A stretch of DNA of 64,000 nt, taken from assembly GCF_026239735.1 (NCBI RefSeq), contig NZ_JAPIVT010000012.1:1-64000 (forward strand), in the 5' to 3' direction. Shown here piece by piece: positions 43,562 to 52,779 of the stretch. Position numbers and translations under genes: made by a program. This DNA is from Pedobacter sp. MC2016-05. Its GTDB lineage: Bacteria > Bacteroidota > Bacteroidia > Sphingobacteriales > Sphingobacteriaceae. Position 1 is the first letter of the stretch. Each line of letters starts with the position of its first letter. The notes under the pieces are model-generated. The model saw only the letters and a program-made list of their open reading frames with translations, did no database searches and was not told the origin of the DNA.

Positions 43562-44014
43562 ATGTTAATTTATAACATTAGAAAAGAAAAATACGCCAAT
43601 AGGTTGGTTGCGTCTGGTATTGCAAACAGATGGAATAGAGATGATGAGTTTATAATCTATACAGGCAGTTCCATAGCATTATCTGCATTAGAATTGATTG
43701 CCCATCGAAGCGCAATTAATATTGATCATCAATACAAACTCTTATCGATTAAGGTAAATGCAGATAAAGGTGATGTTTCAGAAATCCAATTAAAGAATTT
43801 ACCCACAGATTGGAAGAGCGTGAAATCTTATCCTCGACTACAGGAGATTGGGTCTGACTGGTACAAAAATAATAAGAGCTTATTATTGAAAGTTCCATCC
43901 GCATTGGTTCAAAACGAGTACAATTATTTAATAAATACCAAACACCCTGATTTTTTAAATAAGGTAGCTATATATTCAATTGAAAATTTTGAATGGGATA
44001 ATAGATTACTTTAG
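43562..44014 (+). CDS. RES-domain toxin (NAD+ phosphorylase type)
   Basis: A 150-residue RES-domain protein. Known RES toxins act by splitting NAD+ (NAD+ phosphorylase), which halts growth. The family's Arg-Glu-Ser core is visible: Arg in ANRWN near residue 23, TGSSIALSALELIAHRS with the Glu near residue 44, and a later Ser in the LLKVPSALVQNEYNYLIN segment near residue 116. The length is normal. It follows the antitoxin by 2 bp and is intact, unlike the YoeB-type pair elsewhere in the window. Activity is inferred from the family. Confidence 0.88.
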   Translation: MLIYNIRKEKYANRLVASGIANRWNRDDEFIIYTGSSIALSALELIAHRSAINIDHQYKLLSIKVNADKGDVSEIQLKNLPTDWKSVKSYPRLQEIGSDWYKNNKSLLLKVPSALVQNEYNYLINTKHPDFLNKVAIYSIENFEWDNRLL

Positions 44015-44059
44015 TTTAAACTTCGTTTGAGGCCGTCAATTAAATATCAAAATAAAACC

Positions 44060-44422
44060 ATGAATCACAGCGCAAAATCACTTCGACCATTTATTGGAGC
44101 TAAAAATTTCGAAACGTCAAGAAAATTCTACCGCAATCTTGGTTTTGAAGAAGTAACTCTGGGCGAAAGCATGTCGGTTTTCAAAAGCGGCAACCTCGCT
44201 TTTTATCTACAAAATGCCTACGTTAAAGATTGGATAGATAACACCATGATTTTTATGGAGGTGGATAACGTGAATCAGTTTTACAATGAACTTTCAGCGC
44301 TTGATTTACCTGCGAAATATGAAAATGTAAAGCTAAGTCCAATCAGAATTGAAAGCTGGGGAAGTGAATGTTTCCTCCACGATCCATCGGGGATTCTTTG
44401 GCATTTTGGGGAGTTTAGTTAA
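44060..44422 (+). CDS. VOC-superfamily (glyoxalase/bleomycin-resistance-like) protein
   Basis: A 120-residue protein of the VOC superfamily starting MNHSAKSLRPFIGAKNFETS. The fold repeats of beta-alpha-beta-beta-beta are suggested by KSLRPFIGAKNFETSRKFYR, SGNLAFYLQN, MIFMEVDNVNQFYNELSALD and SWGSECFLHDPSGILWHFGE. The first metal-site His is not evident, so metal binding is uncertain. Substrate is unknown. An in-frame TTG at 44027 would add 11 residues, but the ATG at 44060 fits the family. It follows the RES toxin by 45 bp. Confidence 0.8.
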   Translation: MNHSAKSLRPFIGAKNFETSRKFYRNLGFEEVTLGESMSVFKSGNLAFYLQNAYVKDWIDNTMIFMEVDNVNQFYNELSALDLPAKYENVKLSPIRIESWGSECFLHDPSGILWHFGEFS

Positions 44423-44434
44423 CTTTTTTATTTC

Positions 44435-44640
44435 ACAATCAAAAGTCGTCTTTTCGACTGAACGTAGTGAAATGGAGAAATCTTTTCACATAGGTTTAAT
44501 TACAAAAATTTCTCGCCTTCACTCGAAATGACGGGCAAAAAAAATCTGCAAGCTGTATGAAAATGAATTCATAAAACTTGCAGATGATTTATCTAATTAG
44601 ATTGCCACGTTGGCTGAAAAAGCCTCCTCGCAATGACGAA
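44435..44640. repeat. Dispersed repeat region between VOC gene and gcvP
   Basis: The left part (about 44445-44535) reads TTTTCGACTGAACGTAGTG...AATTTCTCGCCTTCACTCGA and belongs to a type of repeat common between Bacteroidota genes. The right part (44599-44638) ends CCTCCTCGCAATGACGAA and matches the pattern ATTGC..CGT...CCTCGCAA.GACG at 47970-47994 downstream. Neither codes for a protein. Confidence 0.5.
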
Positions 44641-44649
44641 TAGTGAGCG

Positions 44650-47526
44650 TTACGGCACTATTTCTTCCAAATAACTTTCTACCGGTGGGCACGCACAAAT
44701 TAATGATCTATCGCCATGGCTATCATTTACACGACCAACTGATGGCCAGAACTTGCGTTCCAACACATAAGGAAGTGGAAAAGCTGCTGTTTGGCGGCTG
44801 TAAGCGTGTCCCCAATCGTTGGCGGTAATTACAGCAACAGTATGAGGTGCGTTTTTCAATGGATTATCAACCTTATCAAAAGTTAAATTTTCAACCTGAT
44901 CTATTTCTTTTTTAATCGCGATCAGTGCATCACAAAAACGATCTAATTCATGTTTAGGCTCCGATTCTGTAGGTTCAACCATTAACGTACCTGCAACCGG
45001 GAATGAAACCGTTGGGGCGTGGAAACCATAATCCATTAAACGTTTGGCGATATCAGTAACTTCAATTCCGAAAGCTTTGAATGAACGACAATCTAAAATC
45101 ATCTCGTGTGCACAACGACCCTGAGCACCTGAATAAAGTACTGGGTAGTGTTGCTCTAAACGAGCTTTCATGTAATTGGCGTTTAAAATCGCATATTTAG
45201 TCGCATTGGTTAATCCCTCAGCACCCATCATAGCGATGTAAGCATGAGAAATAATCAAGATCGAAGCTGAACCCCAAGGTGCAGAAGAAACCGCAGAAAT
45301 CGATTTTCCTTTGTCGATATCAACCACAGCATGACCAGGAAGATAAGGAACCAAGTGTTTCGCCACACCAATTGGGCCCATACCTGGACCGCCACCACCG
45401 TGAGGGATACAGAAAGTTTTGTGCAAGTTTAAATGGCAAACATCGGCACCAATATTAGCTGGGCTAGTTAAACCAACCTGTGCATTCATGTTTGCACCAT
45501 CCATATAAACTTGTCCGCCGTTAGCGTGGATCGTTTCACAAATTTCGATGATGCTCTCTTCGAATACACCATGAGTTGATGGATAAGTCACCATCAAACA
45601 AGATAAATTGTCTTTATGTAACTCTGCTTTTGCTTTTAAATCTTCAACATCAATGTTACCATTTTCTAAAGATTTCACAACAACGATTTTCATATCAGCC
45701 ATTGCTGCAGAAGCAGGATTTGTACCGTGAGCAGATGCAGGAATTAGCGCAACGTTACGGTGGAAATCGCCTCTATCGTGGTGATAAGCACGAATAACCA
45801 TTAAACCTGCATATTCACCTTGAGCACCAGCGTTTGGCTGTAAACTCATCGCAGCAAAACCGGTAATCTCACTTAACCATTTATCAAGCTCGTTAAAAAC
45901 CGAATAGTAACCCAAAACCTGATCTGCTGGAGCGAATGGGTGAATACGACCAAAGTGAGACCAGGTTACCGGAATCATTTCTGCAGTAGCATTCAATTTC
46001 ATAGTACAACTTCCCAAAGCAATCATCGAGTGGCATAGCGATAAATCTTTCGCCTCTAATGATTTGATGTAACGCAACATTTCATGCTCTGAATGGTGCG
46101 AATTGAAAATTGGGTGACTTAAGTACGCTGAAGTACGTTGTAAAGCTGATGGAATTACGGTTTCAACATTTTCTACTACCTCAACCTGATCAGCAGCAAC
46201 TGCTTTTACTTTAGCGAAAATTTTAGCAATTAATGCAACATCTTCAAAAGCAGTGGTTTCATCGATAGAGATGGTAGCCACGTTACCCACATAATTCAAG
46301 TTGATTTCGTTATCTAAACAACCTGAATGAATGCCACCTTTTAAGTCCCCTAAATCGAAACGAATGGTATCGAAATAAGCTGAATTTAATTGCTCGTAAC
46401 CTAAACTTTTTAACGTTGACGCTAAACTAACCGCCAAACCATGCGTACGTTCTGCAATGGCTTTTAATCCTTTCGGGCCGTGATAAGCTGCATAGAAGCC
46501 AGCCATAATCGCCAATAATGCTTGCGCCGTACAAATGTTCGAAGTTGCTTTATCTCTACGGATGTGTTGCTCGCGGGTTTGCAAAGCCATACGTAAAGCA
46601 TAATCGCCGTGGCTATCGATGGTTACACCAATAATACGACCTGGGATTGAGCGTTTATATTCTTCTTTAGTTGCGAAAAATGCTGCGTGTGGACCGCCAA
46701 AACCCATCGGAATACCGAAACGTTGCGTTGTACCTACCACGATATCAGCACCCCATTCGCCTGGAGGCGCTAATAAGGTTAAGCTTAAAATATCAGCTGC
46801 AACCGTTAATTTAATATTTTTATTGTGTAATTCAGAAGCAAAGTTTTTGTAATCGAAAACTTCTCCATTACCTGCGGGATATTGAACAATCGCACCAAAG
46901 AAATCTTCGGTAGCTACGAAATCCAAATGATGGCCGATGACTAATTCAATACCGTAAGGATTAGCTCGGGTTTTTAAAATATCTATCGTTTGAGGAAAAA
47001 CTAAATCTGAAACGAAATACTTCTTTGCAGCTTGATTTTTACGCGTACTGTATTGCATAAACATCGCCTCTGCCGCAGCCGTACCTTCGTCTAAAAGTGA
47101 CGCATTGGCAATTTCCATTCCGGTTAAATCGATTACCATCGTTTGGAAATTTAATAACGCCTGTAAACGACCTTGTGCAATTTCGGCCTGGTATGGTGTA
47201 TATTGGGTATACCATCCTGGATTTTCAAATACGTTACGTAAAATTACACCCGGGGTAATGGTATCATAATAACCCTGTCCAATAAAGCTCTTGAAAACTT
47301 TATTTAACAATGAGGTTTGTTTTAAAGTACCCAAATATTCAGTTTCTGAATTCGCCGCAGGCAGATTTAATGGTTGTTTTAACCTAATTGCCGTAGGAAC
47401 AGTTTGTTCAATCAGCTCATCAATAGAATTTACGCCAACAGCTTGCAACATTTCAGCAGTATTTGCCTCATTTGGTGCAATATGACGATTTTGAAAATCT
47501 TCCTTGTAGTGGATATTTAAGCTCAT
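44650..47526 (-). CDS. gcvP: Glycine dehydrogenase (decarboxylating), P-protein
   Basis: The 958-residue P-protein of the glycine cleavage system. It decarboxylates glycine using PLP and passes the aminomethyl group to the H-protein lipoyl arm. Both halves of the family are fused, as in E. coli. The N-terminal half starts near [14 protein letters not shown] and has [20 protein letters not shown]. The C-terminal half holds the PLP lysine in [19 protein letters not shown] chose the ATG at 47526 because the in-frame ATG at 47553 falls inside the -7 element. The H- and T-protein genes are not in the window. Confidence 0.97.
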   Translation of the reverse strand: MSLNIHYKEDFQNRHIAPNEANTAEMLQAVGVNSIDELIEQTVPTAIRLKQPLNLPAANSETEYLGTLKQTSLLNKVFKSFIGQGYYDTITPGVILRNVFENPGWYTQYTPYQAEIAQGRLQALLNFQTMVIDLTGMEIANASLLDEGTAAAEAMFMQYSTRKNQAAKKYFVSDLVFPQTIDILKTRANPYGIELVIGHHLDFVATEDFFGAIVQYPAGNGEVFDYKNFASELHNKNIKLTVAADILSLTLLAPPGEWGADIVVGTTQRFGIPMGFGGPHAAFFATKEEYKRSIPGRIIGVTIDSHGDYALRMALQTREQHIRRDKATSNICTAQALLAIMAGFYAAYHGPKGLKAIAERTHGLAVSLASTLKSLGYEQLNSAYFDTIRFDLGDLKGGIHSGCLDNEINLNYVGNVATISIDETTAFEDVALIAKIFAKVKAVAADQVEVVENVETVIPSALQRTSAYLSHPIFNSHHSEHEMLRYIKSLEAKDLSLCHSMIALGSCTMKLNATAEMIPVTWSHFGRIHPFAPADQVLGYYSVFNELDKWLSEITGFAAMSLQPNAGAQGEYAGLMVIRAYHHDRGDFHRNVALIPASAHGTNPASAAMADMKIVVVKSLENGNIDVEDLKAKAELHKDNLSCLMVTYPSTHGVFEESIIEICETIHANGGQVYMDGANMNAQVGLTSPANIGADVCHLNLHKTFCIPHGGGGPGMGPIGVAKHLVPYLPGHAVVDIDKGKSISAVSSAPWGSASILIISHAYIAMMGAEGLTNATKYAILNANYMKARLEQHYPVLYSGAQGRCAHEMILDCRSFKAFGIEVTDIAKRLMDYGFHAPTVSFPVAGTLMVEPTESEPKHELDRFCDALIAIKKEIDQVENLTFDKVDNPLKNAPHTVAVITANDWGHAYSRQTAAFPLPYVLERKFWPSVGRVNDSHGDRSLICACPPVESYLEEIVP

Positions 47527-47550
47527 GCAGGTATGAATAATAATTTGCTG

Positions 47551-47558
47551 CAAAGGTA
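47551..47558 (-). promoter_or_regulatory. -7 promoter element of gcvP
   Basis: The minus strand reads TACCTTTG, an exact match to TAnnTTTG, with the gcvP ATG 25 bp downstream. It overlaps the alternative ATG at 47553 and so argues against that start. Confidence 0.5.
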
Positions 47559-47559
47559 G

Positions 47560-48087
47560 GAAAAACGATATTGTATTTTGCTATATATCAGTGTAAAAAA
47601 GGTGTCTTATTTACGCTTAAAGGCGACAAAATCGGTAGATTTTAAATTTGTATTTAATGACAAACGTTTGTTCATTCAAGAAGAAATTTCATTTAGTTGG
47701 AAAGCAGTAACGCTACAAAATTAAAGTTTGTTCCCGCCATTTGCTACAATCTTTTTTCAGGTTTTCTGTTATGCTGAGGCACGAAGCATCCCTGCCTACC
47801 GCAGGCAGGTGTTTCATCGCTTGCAGATGCTTCGTACCTGCCATTAACGTTTTTAACTTTCCGTCTTTGATTGCCTGCGGCAGGCAGGCGATCCCGATTC
47901 TTTATCGGGAGAAGCTCCCGAGGAATGCCTTTGGCACAATCTAATTTCTGGAGTTATTTTCTTAAATGAGATTGCTTCGTGCCTCGCAAGGACGACCGTC
48001 AGCAAGTCCGGAAAGCTCGCGAGCCGAATTTATCAGGCAAAACAGAGGCTGAAATAAATTCAGCATGACGACTTATAATTCATTTCC
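47560..48087. repeat. Composite repeat region upstream of gcvP
   Basis: About 500 bp without a gene. It holds the second copy of the dispersed element ATTAAAGTTTGTTCCCGCCA (starting 47720), palindromic CCTGCCTACCGCAGGCAGG (about 47790-47810) and TGCCTGCGGCAGGCAGGCG (about 47872-47890), two further hairpins, and GAGATTGCTTCGTGCCTCGC (from 47969), which resembles 44599-44638. It looks like nested intergenic repeats. Confidence 0.55.
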
Positions 48088-48651
48088 TTACTTCTGCACT
48101 TTCCAACCTTCATCTTTACTCAACTTCAACTTGTAAGTCTTCGTAATGAAGTTGCTGTTTTTATTGGCGTCTTTATCAAAAGGTTCAAAATCGGTAGTCA
48201 CCATTTTTAAGGAAACGGTAACCTTAGCTGTGCTCGAATTTACCTGTTCAAAATTTACCGGCTTTTCATCTGCTAAAACATAGGTAACGGCTTTAACAGT
48301 AGCTTTATCGGCATCTTGTTTCAAAACCAGCGGACTAGCTTTATCAGTTAAAGTTATTTGATATACGAAACTGCTATCTTTAGAAAGGAACTTCTTTTTC
48401 GCTTCTTTTAAATTCAAAGTTACCAATCCTTTACTTGCTAATGATTTGTATTTCCCTAACTCAAACATGTCATTCGTGCTGTTAAACTTAATTTGTCCAA
48501 AGTTGAAACGAATGGTTTTATACTCAGGGTTGGCTTTTAAGTAATCTGTAATCACTTCTCCCGCCTCATCTTGATTGATGGTTGTTTTAGTTTTACATCC
48601 GGCGAAGCCGATAATTAGAAAAGAGAGAATATAAAGAATTTGCTTTTTCAT
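48088..48651 (-). CDS. Hypothetical lipoprotein
   Basis: A 187-residue protein with a lipoprotein signal peptide whose lipobox ends GFAGC (Cys19), so it should be anchored on the envelope. The body is rich in beta strands and Lys (KTIRFNFGQIKFNS, YQITLTDKASPLVLK, SSTAKVTVSLKMVTTDFEPF), as in small periplasmic beta-sandwich proteins. I do not recognise the family. It is monocistronic by position. Confidence 0.65.
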   Translation of the reverse strand: MKKQILYILSFLIIGFAGCKTKTTINQDEAGEVITDYLKANPEYKTIRFNFGQIKFNSTNDMFELGKYKSLASKGLVTLNLKEAKKKFLSKDSSFVYQITLTDKASPLVLKQDADKATVKAVTYVLADEKPVNFEQVNSSTAKVTVSLKMVTTDFEPFDKDANKNSNFITKTYKLKLSKDEGWKVQK

Positions 48652-48797
48652 GTTTTTGTTTTTGCTTTTTAAAGGTATTTATTTTTTATTCTAACCGCAA
48701 AGAACACTAAGTTTTTCGCAAAGGAAGAGAAGTAAAAATTTGAGCACCCAGATTTGTAATCTTTGCACCTTGTCTTTGCGTCCTTTACGGTAAAACA

Positions 48798-49688
48798 TCA
48801 ACGTCTCTTCAAATACTTCAAATTGGGCAACACCATTGCCGACAAGATGACACACACGCCTACCCAACGCAATAATGAAACCTGTTCTTGCAGCACAAAG
48901 CCAGCCATCATTACCGCAACAGGCAATTCTGCTGCACTTAAAATTGAGCTCAACGCTGTTCCAATGCGGGGAACACCTTCAGCATAAAATAACGGTGGAA
49001 TTACTGTTCCGAAAAAGGCAATAATAAGCCCCCATTTAAGCAAAGTTCCGTTTAATGCGCCATTAAACAGAAACGCAGGTGGAAACAGGATAAAGATCAA
49101 AATACATGCTCCAGTAATCATTAATGCACTTTTCTGCAGTGGTGGATACTCGTTTCCGATTCTTCCGCTTAACATTAAAAAGCCCGCATAACATACTGCA
49201 GCGAGCAAACCAAAGCCGATACCTTTGTAGCTCAAACTTGAAATAGTTGTTTCTAACATACCACTTGCTAAAACTGTTCCACCCAAAACCAAAAGGATCG
49301 CTAAAAACTGTAATCCCGTCGGCTTCTTTTTGTAGATGATAAACTCCAGTAAAATACTCATCCAAATAAATTGCATGAGCAAAATGATAGCCACTGAGTT
49401 TGGCACAAGTTTAACTGACTGATAATAGAAAATACTTACCAAACCTGTACAAGTTCCAGCTAGAATCATCTTCCATTTAGGTGTAATTAGCTTTATTTCT
49501 TGTGCCTTATACTTTGAAGTCCTGCTTTGAAAGGAAAATAAAACCCAAAGAATTACTGCACCAAAAAATGCCTGCGCACCGGTAACATCTCCGAGAGAAT
49601 ATCCATCGTGATAGGCCAATTTTACAAAAGTAGAAAGGATACCGAAACTGCAGGCACCAAAAAAAACAAGGAGAATTCCTTTTAACAT
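48798..49688 (-). CDS. EamA/DMT-superfamily transporter
   Basis: A 296-residue inner membrane protein with ten predicted helices in two EamA repeats (first about 1-140, second about 150-290), beginning MLKGILLVFFGACSFGILST. Motifs of the second repeat include GIGFGLLAAVCYAGFLMLSG and SILSAAELPVAVMMAGF, the usual site of the conserved Glu/Pro. DMT carriers export metabolites or drugs; the substrate is unknown here. Spacer repeats (AACCGCAAAGAACACTAAG and relatives) lie between it and the neighbouring lipoprotein gene. Confidence 0.88.
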   Translation of the reverse strand: MLKGILLVFFGACSFGILSTFVKLAYHDGYSLGDVTGAQAFFGAVILWVLFSFQSRTSKYKAQEIKLITPKWKMILAGTCTGLVSIFYYQSVKLVPNSVAIILLMQFIWMSILLEFIIYKKKPTGLQFLAILLVLGGTVLASGMLETTISSLSYKGIGFGLLAAVCYAGFLMLSGRIGNEYPPLQKSALMITGACILIFILFPPAFLFNGALNGTLLKWGLIIAFFGTVIPPLFYAEGVPRIGTALSSILSAAELPVAVMMAGFVLQEQVSLLRWVGVCVILSAMVLPNLKYLKRR

Positions 49689-49780
49689 GTTACGGGTATA
49701 GAAATAATTTTGAGTGAAGGTTTAATTTGTCAGGTGTTTTTTTTTGCCAAGCCAGCCAACTCAAAACCTTTAACTCGTAA

Positions 49781-50497
49781 CTAAGCGAGTTGTTGTAAAT
49801 ATTTTTGAACTGTAGTTTCTAAACCCAAATAAAGCGCATCGCTAATTAAAGCGTGACCAATGGAAACTTCCAATAAACCAGGAATGCTTTGGGCAAAGTA
49901 ATGAAGGTTGTGCAAATCTAAATCATGACCAGCATTTATTCCTAAATCTAATCTATTTGCGTGGTGTGCAGCTGCGATGTAGTTAACAATTGCTTTTTCT
50001 CTATCAGCGTAATAATTATGAGCATAAGCCTCGGTGTATAATTCGATTCGATCTGTACCTGTTTCTGCAGCTCCCTCAACCATTTCAACTACCGGATCAA
50101 CAAAAATGGAAACGCGAATGCCTTCTTTTTGAAAAACCGAAACCATCTCTTTTAAATACTCTCTATGTTTTATCGTATCCCAACCGTGGTTAGAAGTAAT
50201 TTGTCCTTCGGCATCGGGCACTAATGTAACTTGTGCCGGTTTATTAGCCAAAACAAGATCAACAAATTTATCTTCACGGCAATTGCCTTCAATATTAAAT
50301 TCAGTGGCAATAACCGCTTTCAAATCGTAAACATCCTGGTAACGAATATGGCGTTCATCTGGGCGTGGATGCACCGTAATTCCTTGTGCACCGAAACGTT
50401 CACAATCTAAGGCAACTTTCACTAAGTCAGGATTATTACCTCCACGACTGTTCCTTAAGGTAGCAATTTTATTGATGTTTACCGATAACTTTGTCAT
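49781..50497 (-). CDS. pdxJ: Pyridoxine 5'-phosphate synthase
   Basis: A 238-residue TIM-barrel enzyme that condenses 1-deoxyxylulose 5-phosphate with 3-amino-2-oxopropyl phosphate to pyridoxine 5'-phosphate. The N-terminal [41 protein letters not shown] and [11 protein letters not shown] segments, the PVVEMVEGA region and the final [17 protein letters not shown] site are typical. Length is standard. The -7 element on the minus strand, TATCTTTG (50502-50509), lies just upstream. pdxA is not in the window. Confidence 0.96.
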   Translation of the reverse strand: MTKLSVNINKIATLRNSRGGNNPDLVKVALDCERFGAQGITVHPRPDERHIRYQDVYDLKAVIATEFNIEGNCREDKFVDLVLANKPAQVTLVPDAEGQITSNHGWDTIKHREYLKEMVSVFQKEGIRVSIFVDPVVEMVEGAAETGTDRIELYTEAYAHNYYADREKAIVNYIAAAHHANRLDLGINAGHDLDLHNLHYFAQSIPGLLEVSIGHALISDALYLGLETTVQKYLQQLA

Positions 50498-50501
50498 GCA
50501 A

Positions 50502-50509
50502 CAAAGATA
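50502..50509 (-). promoter_or_regulatory. -7 promoter element of pdxJ
   Basis: The minus strand reads TATCTTTG, matching TAnnTTTG, and ends 5 bp before the ATG at 50497. That is very close to the start and would give an almost leaderless transcript, so it may be only a partial promoter. Confidence 0.3.
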
Positions 50510-50581
50510 AGGCTTTGGCTTTGTTAATCTTTAAAGGTTCAAAAAAATTGACTTATTTTTACTCATATTTGCTTTCAGTAA

Positions 50582-52222
50582 ATGAAATCGAAAGACATCA
50601 CTCTATATAAAATTCTAATCGGAATTATTACTGTAATCAGTTCGCTGGCACTCTTTGGTGGGATTATTGAACCGGATTCTGCGCTATATGCATCAATAGC
50701 CAAAAATATGGTTTTGCGTGATGATTGGATTAACATCTACGTTCGCGGTGCAGATTGGCTTGACAAACCGCATTTAACTTTTTGGCTGGCAGCAGCCTCT
50801 TTCAAAATTTTCGGCATCAATGCCTTTGCTTATAAGCTGCCTTCGTTTTTGTTTGGTTTGCTCGGAGCAGGTTATCTCTATAAGTTGGCGAAAGACATTT
50901 ATAACCATAAAACGGGCTTGATAAGTGCGGTAATCTTCCTAAGTTCATTACACATCTTAATATCAACTTTTGATGTAAGGGCCGAAGTTTACATTACAAC
51001 ATTTACTTTGGCAGCGATTTACCATTACTACAAAGCACATTTAGGGTCTTTCTGGCATATCGTTTTTGGTTCACTCTTCGCTGCATGCGCCATCATGATC
51101 AAAGGAATCTTTGTTTTGATTCCGGTTTTTGGTGGTTTTATCCTTTATTGGCTCATCACCAAACAATATAAAGAGTTATTAAAACTGAAATGGTGGCTTG
51201 CGATAGTGCTAATTCTAGTTTTCATCATTCCCGAACTTTACACCTTGTATGTGCAGTTTGATTTACATCCAGAAAAAATTGTATTTGGAAAAACGGGAGT
51301 TTCGGGATTAAAATTCTTTTTCTGGGACAGTCAGTTTGGTCGCTTTTTTAATAACGGACCAATAAAAGGCAAAGGCGATATCTCATTTTTCTTACACACC
51401 ACCATTTGGGCTTTTTTACCTTGGTCTATCTTACTTTATACTGCGGTAATTAATCTTTTCAAAAAGAAAAACAGAGTTTCTTTGCCCCCCGAAAGTATTA
51501 TAATCTGGACAAGTGCCGCCATCACTTTTCTGCTTTTTTCACTGTCCAAATTTCAATTGCCACATTATATATTGATTGTTTTGCCACAATTTGCCATGAT
51601 CACGGCCTTGTATTTACAGAAACTAGAAGGAAAGAGTCTGAAAATATTTCTCGCCGCTCAAACGGTTTTGGCAGTTTTAATTGTAGCGATATTAATCTGC
51701 GTTTCGATACTTTTCAAATTCGATTACTTCTTCGTTGCAAACGCCCTGCTAGTCGTTTTGCTATTTTTATCTGTATTATTTTTTCGAGGATTAAAAATTG
51801 AAACCATCATTGCCAGAAGTAGCGTGATCTCCATTGGCTTGATGATTTTTCTTTCAGGTTTTTTTTATCCTGCTTTACTCAAATATGAATCGGGAATGGA
51901 AGCAGGCATTTGGCTAAAGGAAAACTACCAGAATGCTAAACCTGCAGTATTGATGTATCCTGATGCTTATTCTTTTGATTTCTATGCAAATGGAGAACCT
52001 CAGTATTTTTGGGATTTTGAGACATTGAACAAACATAGGACAGATAAGAACATGGTCATTTATGTTTGGGAGCCGGAAATGGAGCGATTGAAAAAGGATT
52101 ACAATACGCAAATCCTCAAATCATTTGAATACTTTCACATCACAAAACTGACGGGAAAGTTTATTAATTCTAAAACACGCCCTCAGGTTTTAGAACGTTT
52201 TTATCTGGTAAGAATACAATAG
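50582..52222 (+). CDS. Family 39 glycosyltransferase (ArnT/PMT type)
   Basis: A 546-residue integral membrane glycosyltransferase of the GT39/ArnT type with ten or more helices. The conserved acidic site in the first periplasmic loop is visible: GGIIEPDSALYASIAKNMV, with the following DDWINIYVRGADWLDKPHLT. Such enzymes move sugars from polyprenyl-phosphate carriers to lipid A, proteins or glycans on the outer side of the inner membrane. The target is unknown. The GtrA-like gene begins 1 bp after its stop, which supports a shared role in polyprenyl-linked sugar transfer. Confidence 0.88.
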   Translation: MKSKDITLYKILIGIITVISSLALFGGIIEPDSALYASIAKNMVLRDDWINIYVRGADWLDKPHLTFWLAAASFKIFGINAFAYKLPSFLFGLLGAGYLYKLAKDIYNHKTGLISAVIFLSSLHILISTFDVRAEVYITTFTLAAIYHYYKAHLGSFWHIVFGSLFAACAIMIKGIFVLIPVFGGFILYWLITKQYKELLKLKWWLAIVLILVFIIPELYTLYVQFDLHPEKIVFGKTGVSGLKFFFWDSQFGRFFNNGPIKGKGDISFFLHTTIWAFLPWSILLYTAVINLFKKKNRVSLPPESIIIWTSAAITFLLFSLSKFQLPHYILIVLPQFAMITALYLQKLEGKSLKIFLAAQTVLAVLIVAILICVSILFKFDYFFVANALLVVLLFLSVLFFRGLKIETIIARSSVISIGLMIFLSGFFYPALLKYESGMEAGIWLKENYQNAKPAVLMYPDAYSFDFYANGEPQYFWDFETLNKHRTDKNMVIYVWEPEMERLKKDYNTQILKSFEYFHITKLTGKFINSKTRPQVLERFYLVRIQ

Positions 52223-52223
52223 C

Positions 52224-52604
52224 ATGGAGTTATTTTTTCGCATTCTGAAATTTGGTATAACGGGCTTGCTTGGAATGGCAATTGATTTCGGCGTGACCTG
52301 GCTTTGCAAAGAGAAAATTAAAATAAATAAATACGTGGCCAATGCGCTAGGCTTCATTTTCGCTGTCACTAACAATTATCTAATTAATCGCGTTTGGACT
52401 TTTCAAAGCACCAACATCCACTGGGGAACCGAGTTTAGCAAATTTATTGTGGTAAGTGTAATTGGATTGGCATTAAACACCGTTATTATATATCTTTTCC
52501 ACCAACGTAAAAACGGCACAAACTTTTATGTGGCTAAGTTTTTTGCTATCGCGATTGTTTTTGTTTGGAACTTTATCGCCAACCTGATGTTTACTTTTAG
52601 GTAA
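52224..52604 (+). CDS. GtrA family membrane protein
   Basis: A 126-residue GtrA-family protein with four membrane helices. The segments FLKFGITGLLGMAIDFGVTW, NALGFIFAVTNNYLINRVWT and FSKFIVVSVIGLALNTVIIY are typical. Family members are thought to help flip polyprenyl-phosphate sugars; none acts alone on a known glycan. It follows the GT39 gene by 1 bp. Its last 8 bp overlap the end of a small minus-strand gene. Confidence 0.87.
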   Translation: MELFFRILKFGITGLLGMAIDFGVTWLCKEKIKINKYVANALGFIFAVTNNYLINRVWTFQSTNIHWGTEFSKFIVVSVIGLALNTVIIYLFHQRKNGTNFYVAKFFAIAIVFVWNFIANLMFTFR

Positions 52605-52719
52605 CGTTTTTGCCGATAAAATAGAATACCACCAACCAGATTAATCCTTTTATCAGGAAGAATAAAAACCCGATTAAGCCCACACGCTTAAACCATAATT
52701 TTAGTTTTTCTTTGTTCAT
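52597..52719 (-). CDS. Small single-helix membrane protein (40 residues)
   Basis: A minus-strand frame from the ATG at 52719 gives MNKEKLKLWFKRVGLIGFLF, then FLIKGLIWLVVFYFIGKNVT and a stop at 52597. A charged N-terminus is followed by one hydrophobic helix with two Trp, the look of a genuine small membrane protein. Its end overlaps the end of gtrA by 8 bp in the opposite sense. I do not know a named family; no strong ribosome binding site is seen, which is normal in Bacteroidota. Confidence 0.6.
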   Translation of the reverse strand: MNKEKLKLWFKRVGLIGFLFFLIKGLIWLVVFYFIGKNVT

Positions 52720-52779
52720 GGCGATGTGGTAAAGATAAAATTTTTGCCTTAAATTAGAAAGATTTTAAATAAGCAAAAG

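Noticed and set aside
44027..44059. Longer start (TTG) for the VOC protein
   Set aside because: The added residues are not part of the VOC fold and the ATG at 44060 fits better.
47527..47553. First in-frame ATG as start of gcvP
   Set aside because: It falls in the -7 promoter element TACCTTTG; translation from the ATG at 47526 gives the normal family N-terminus.
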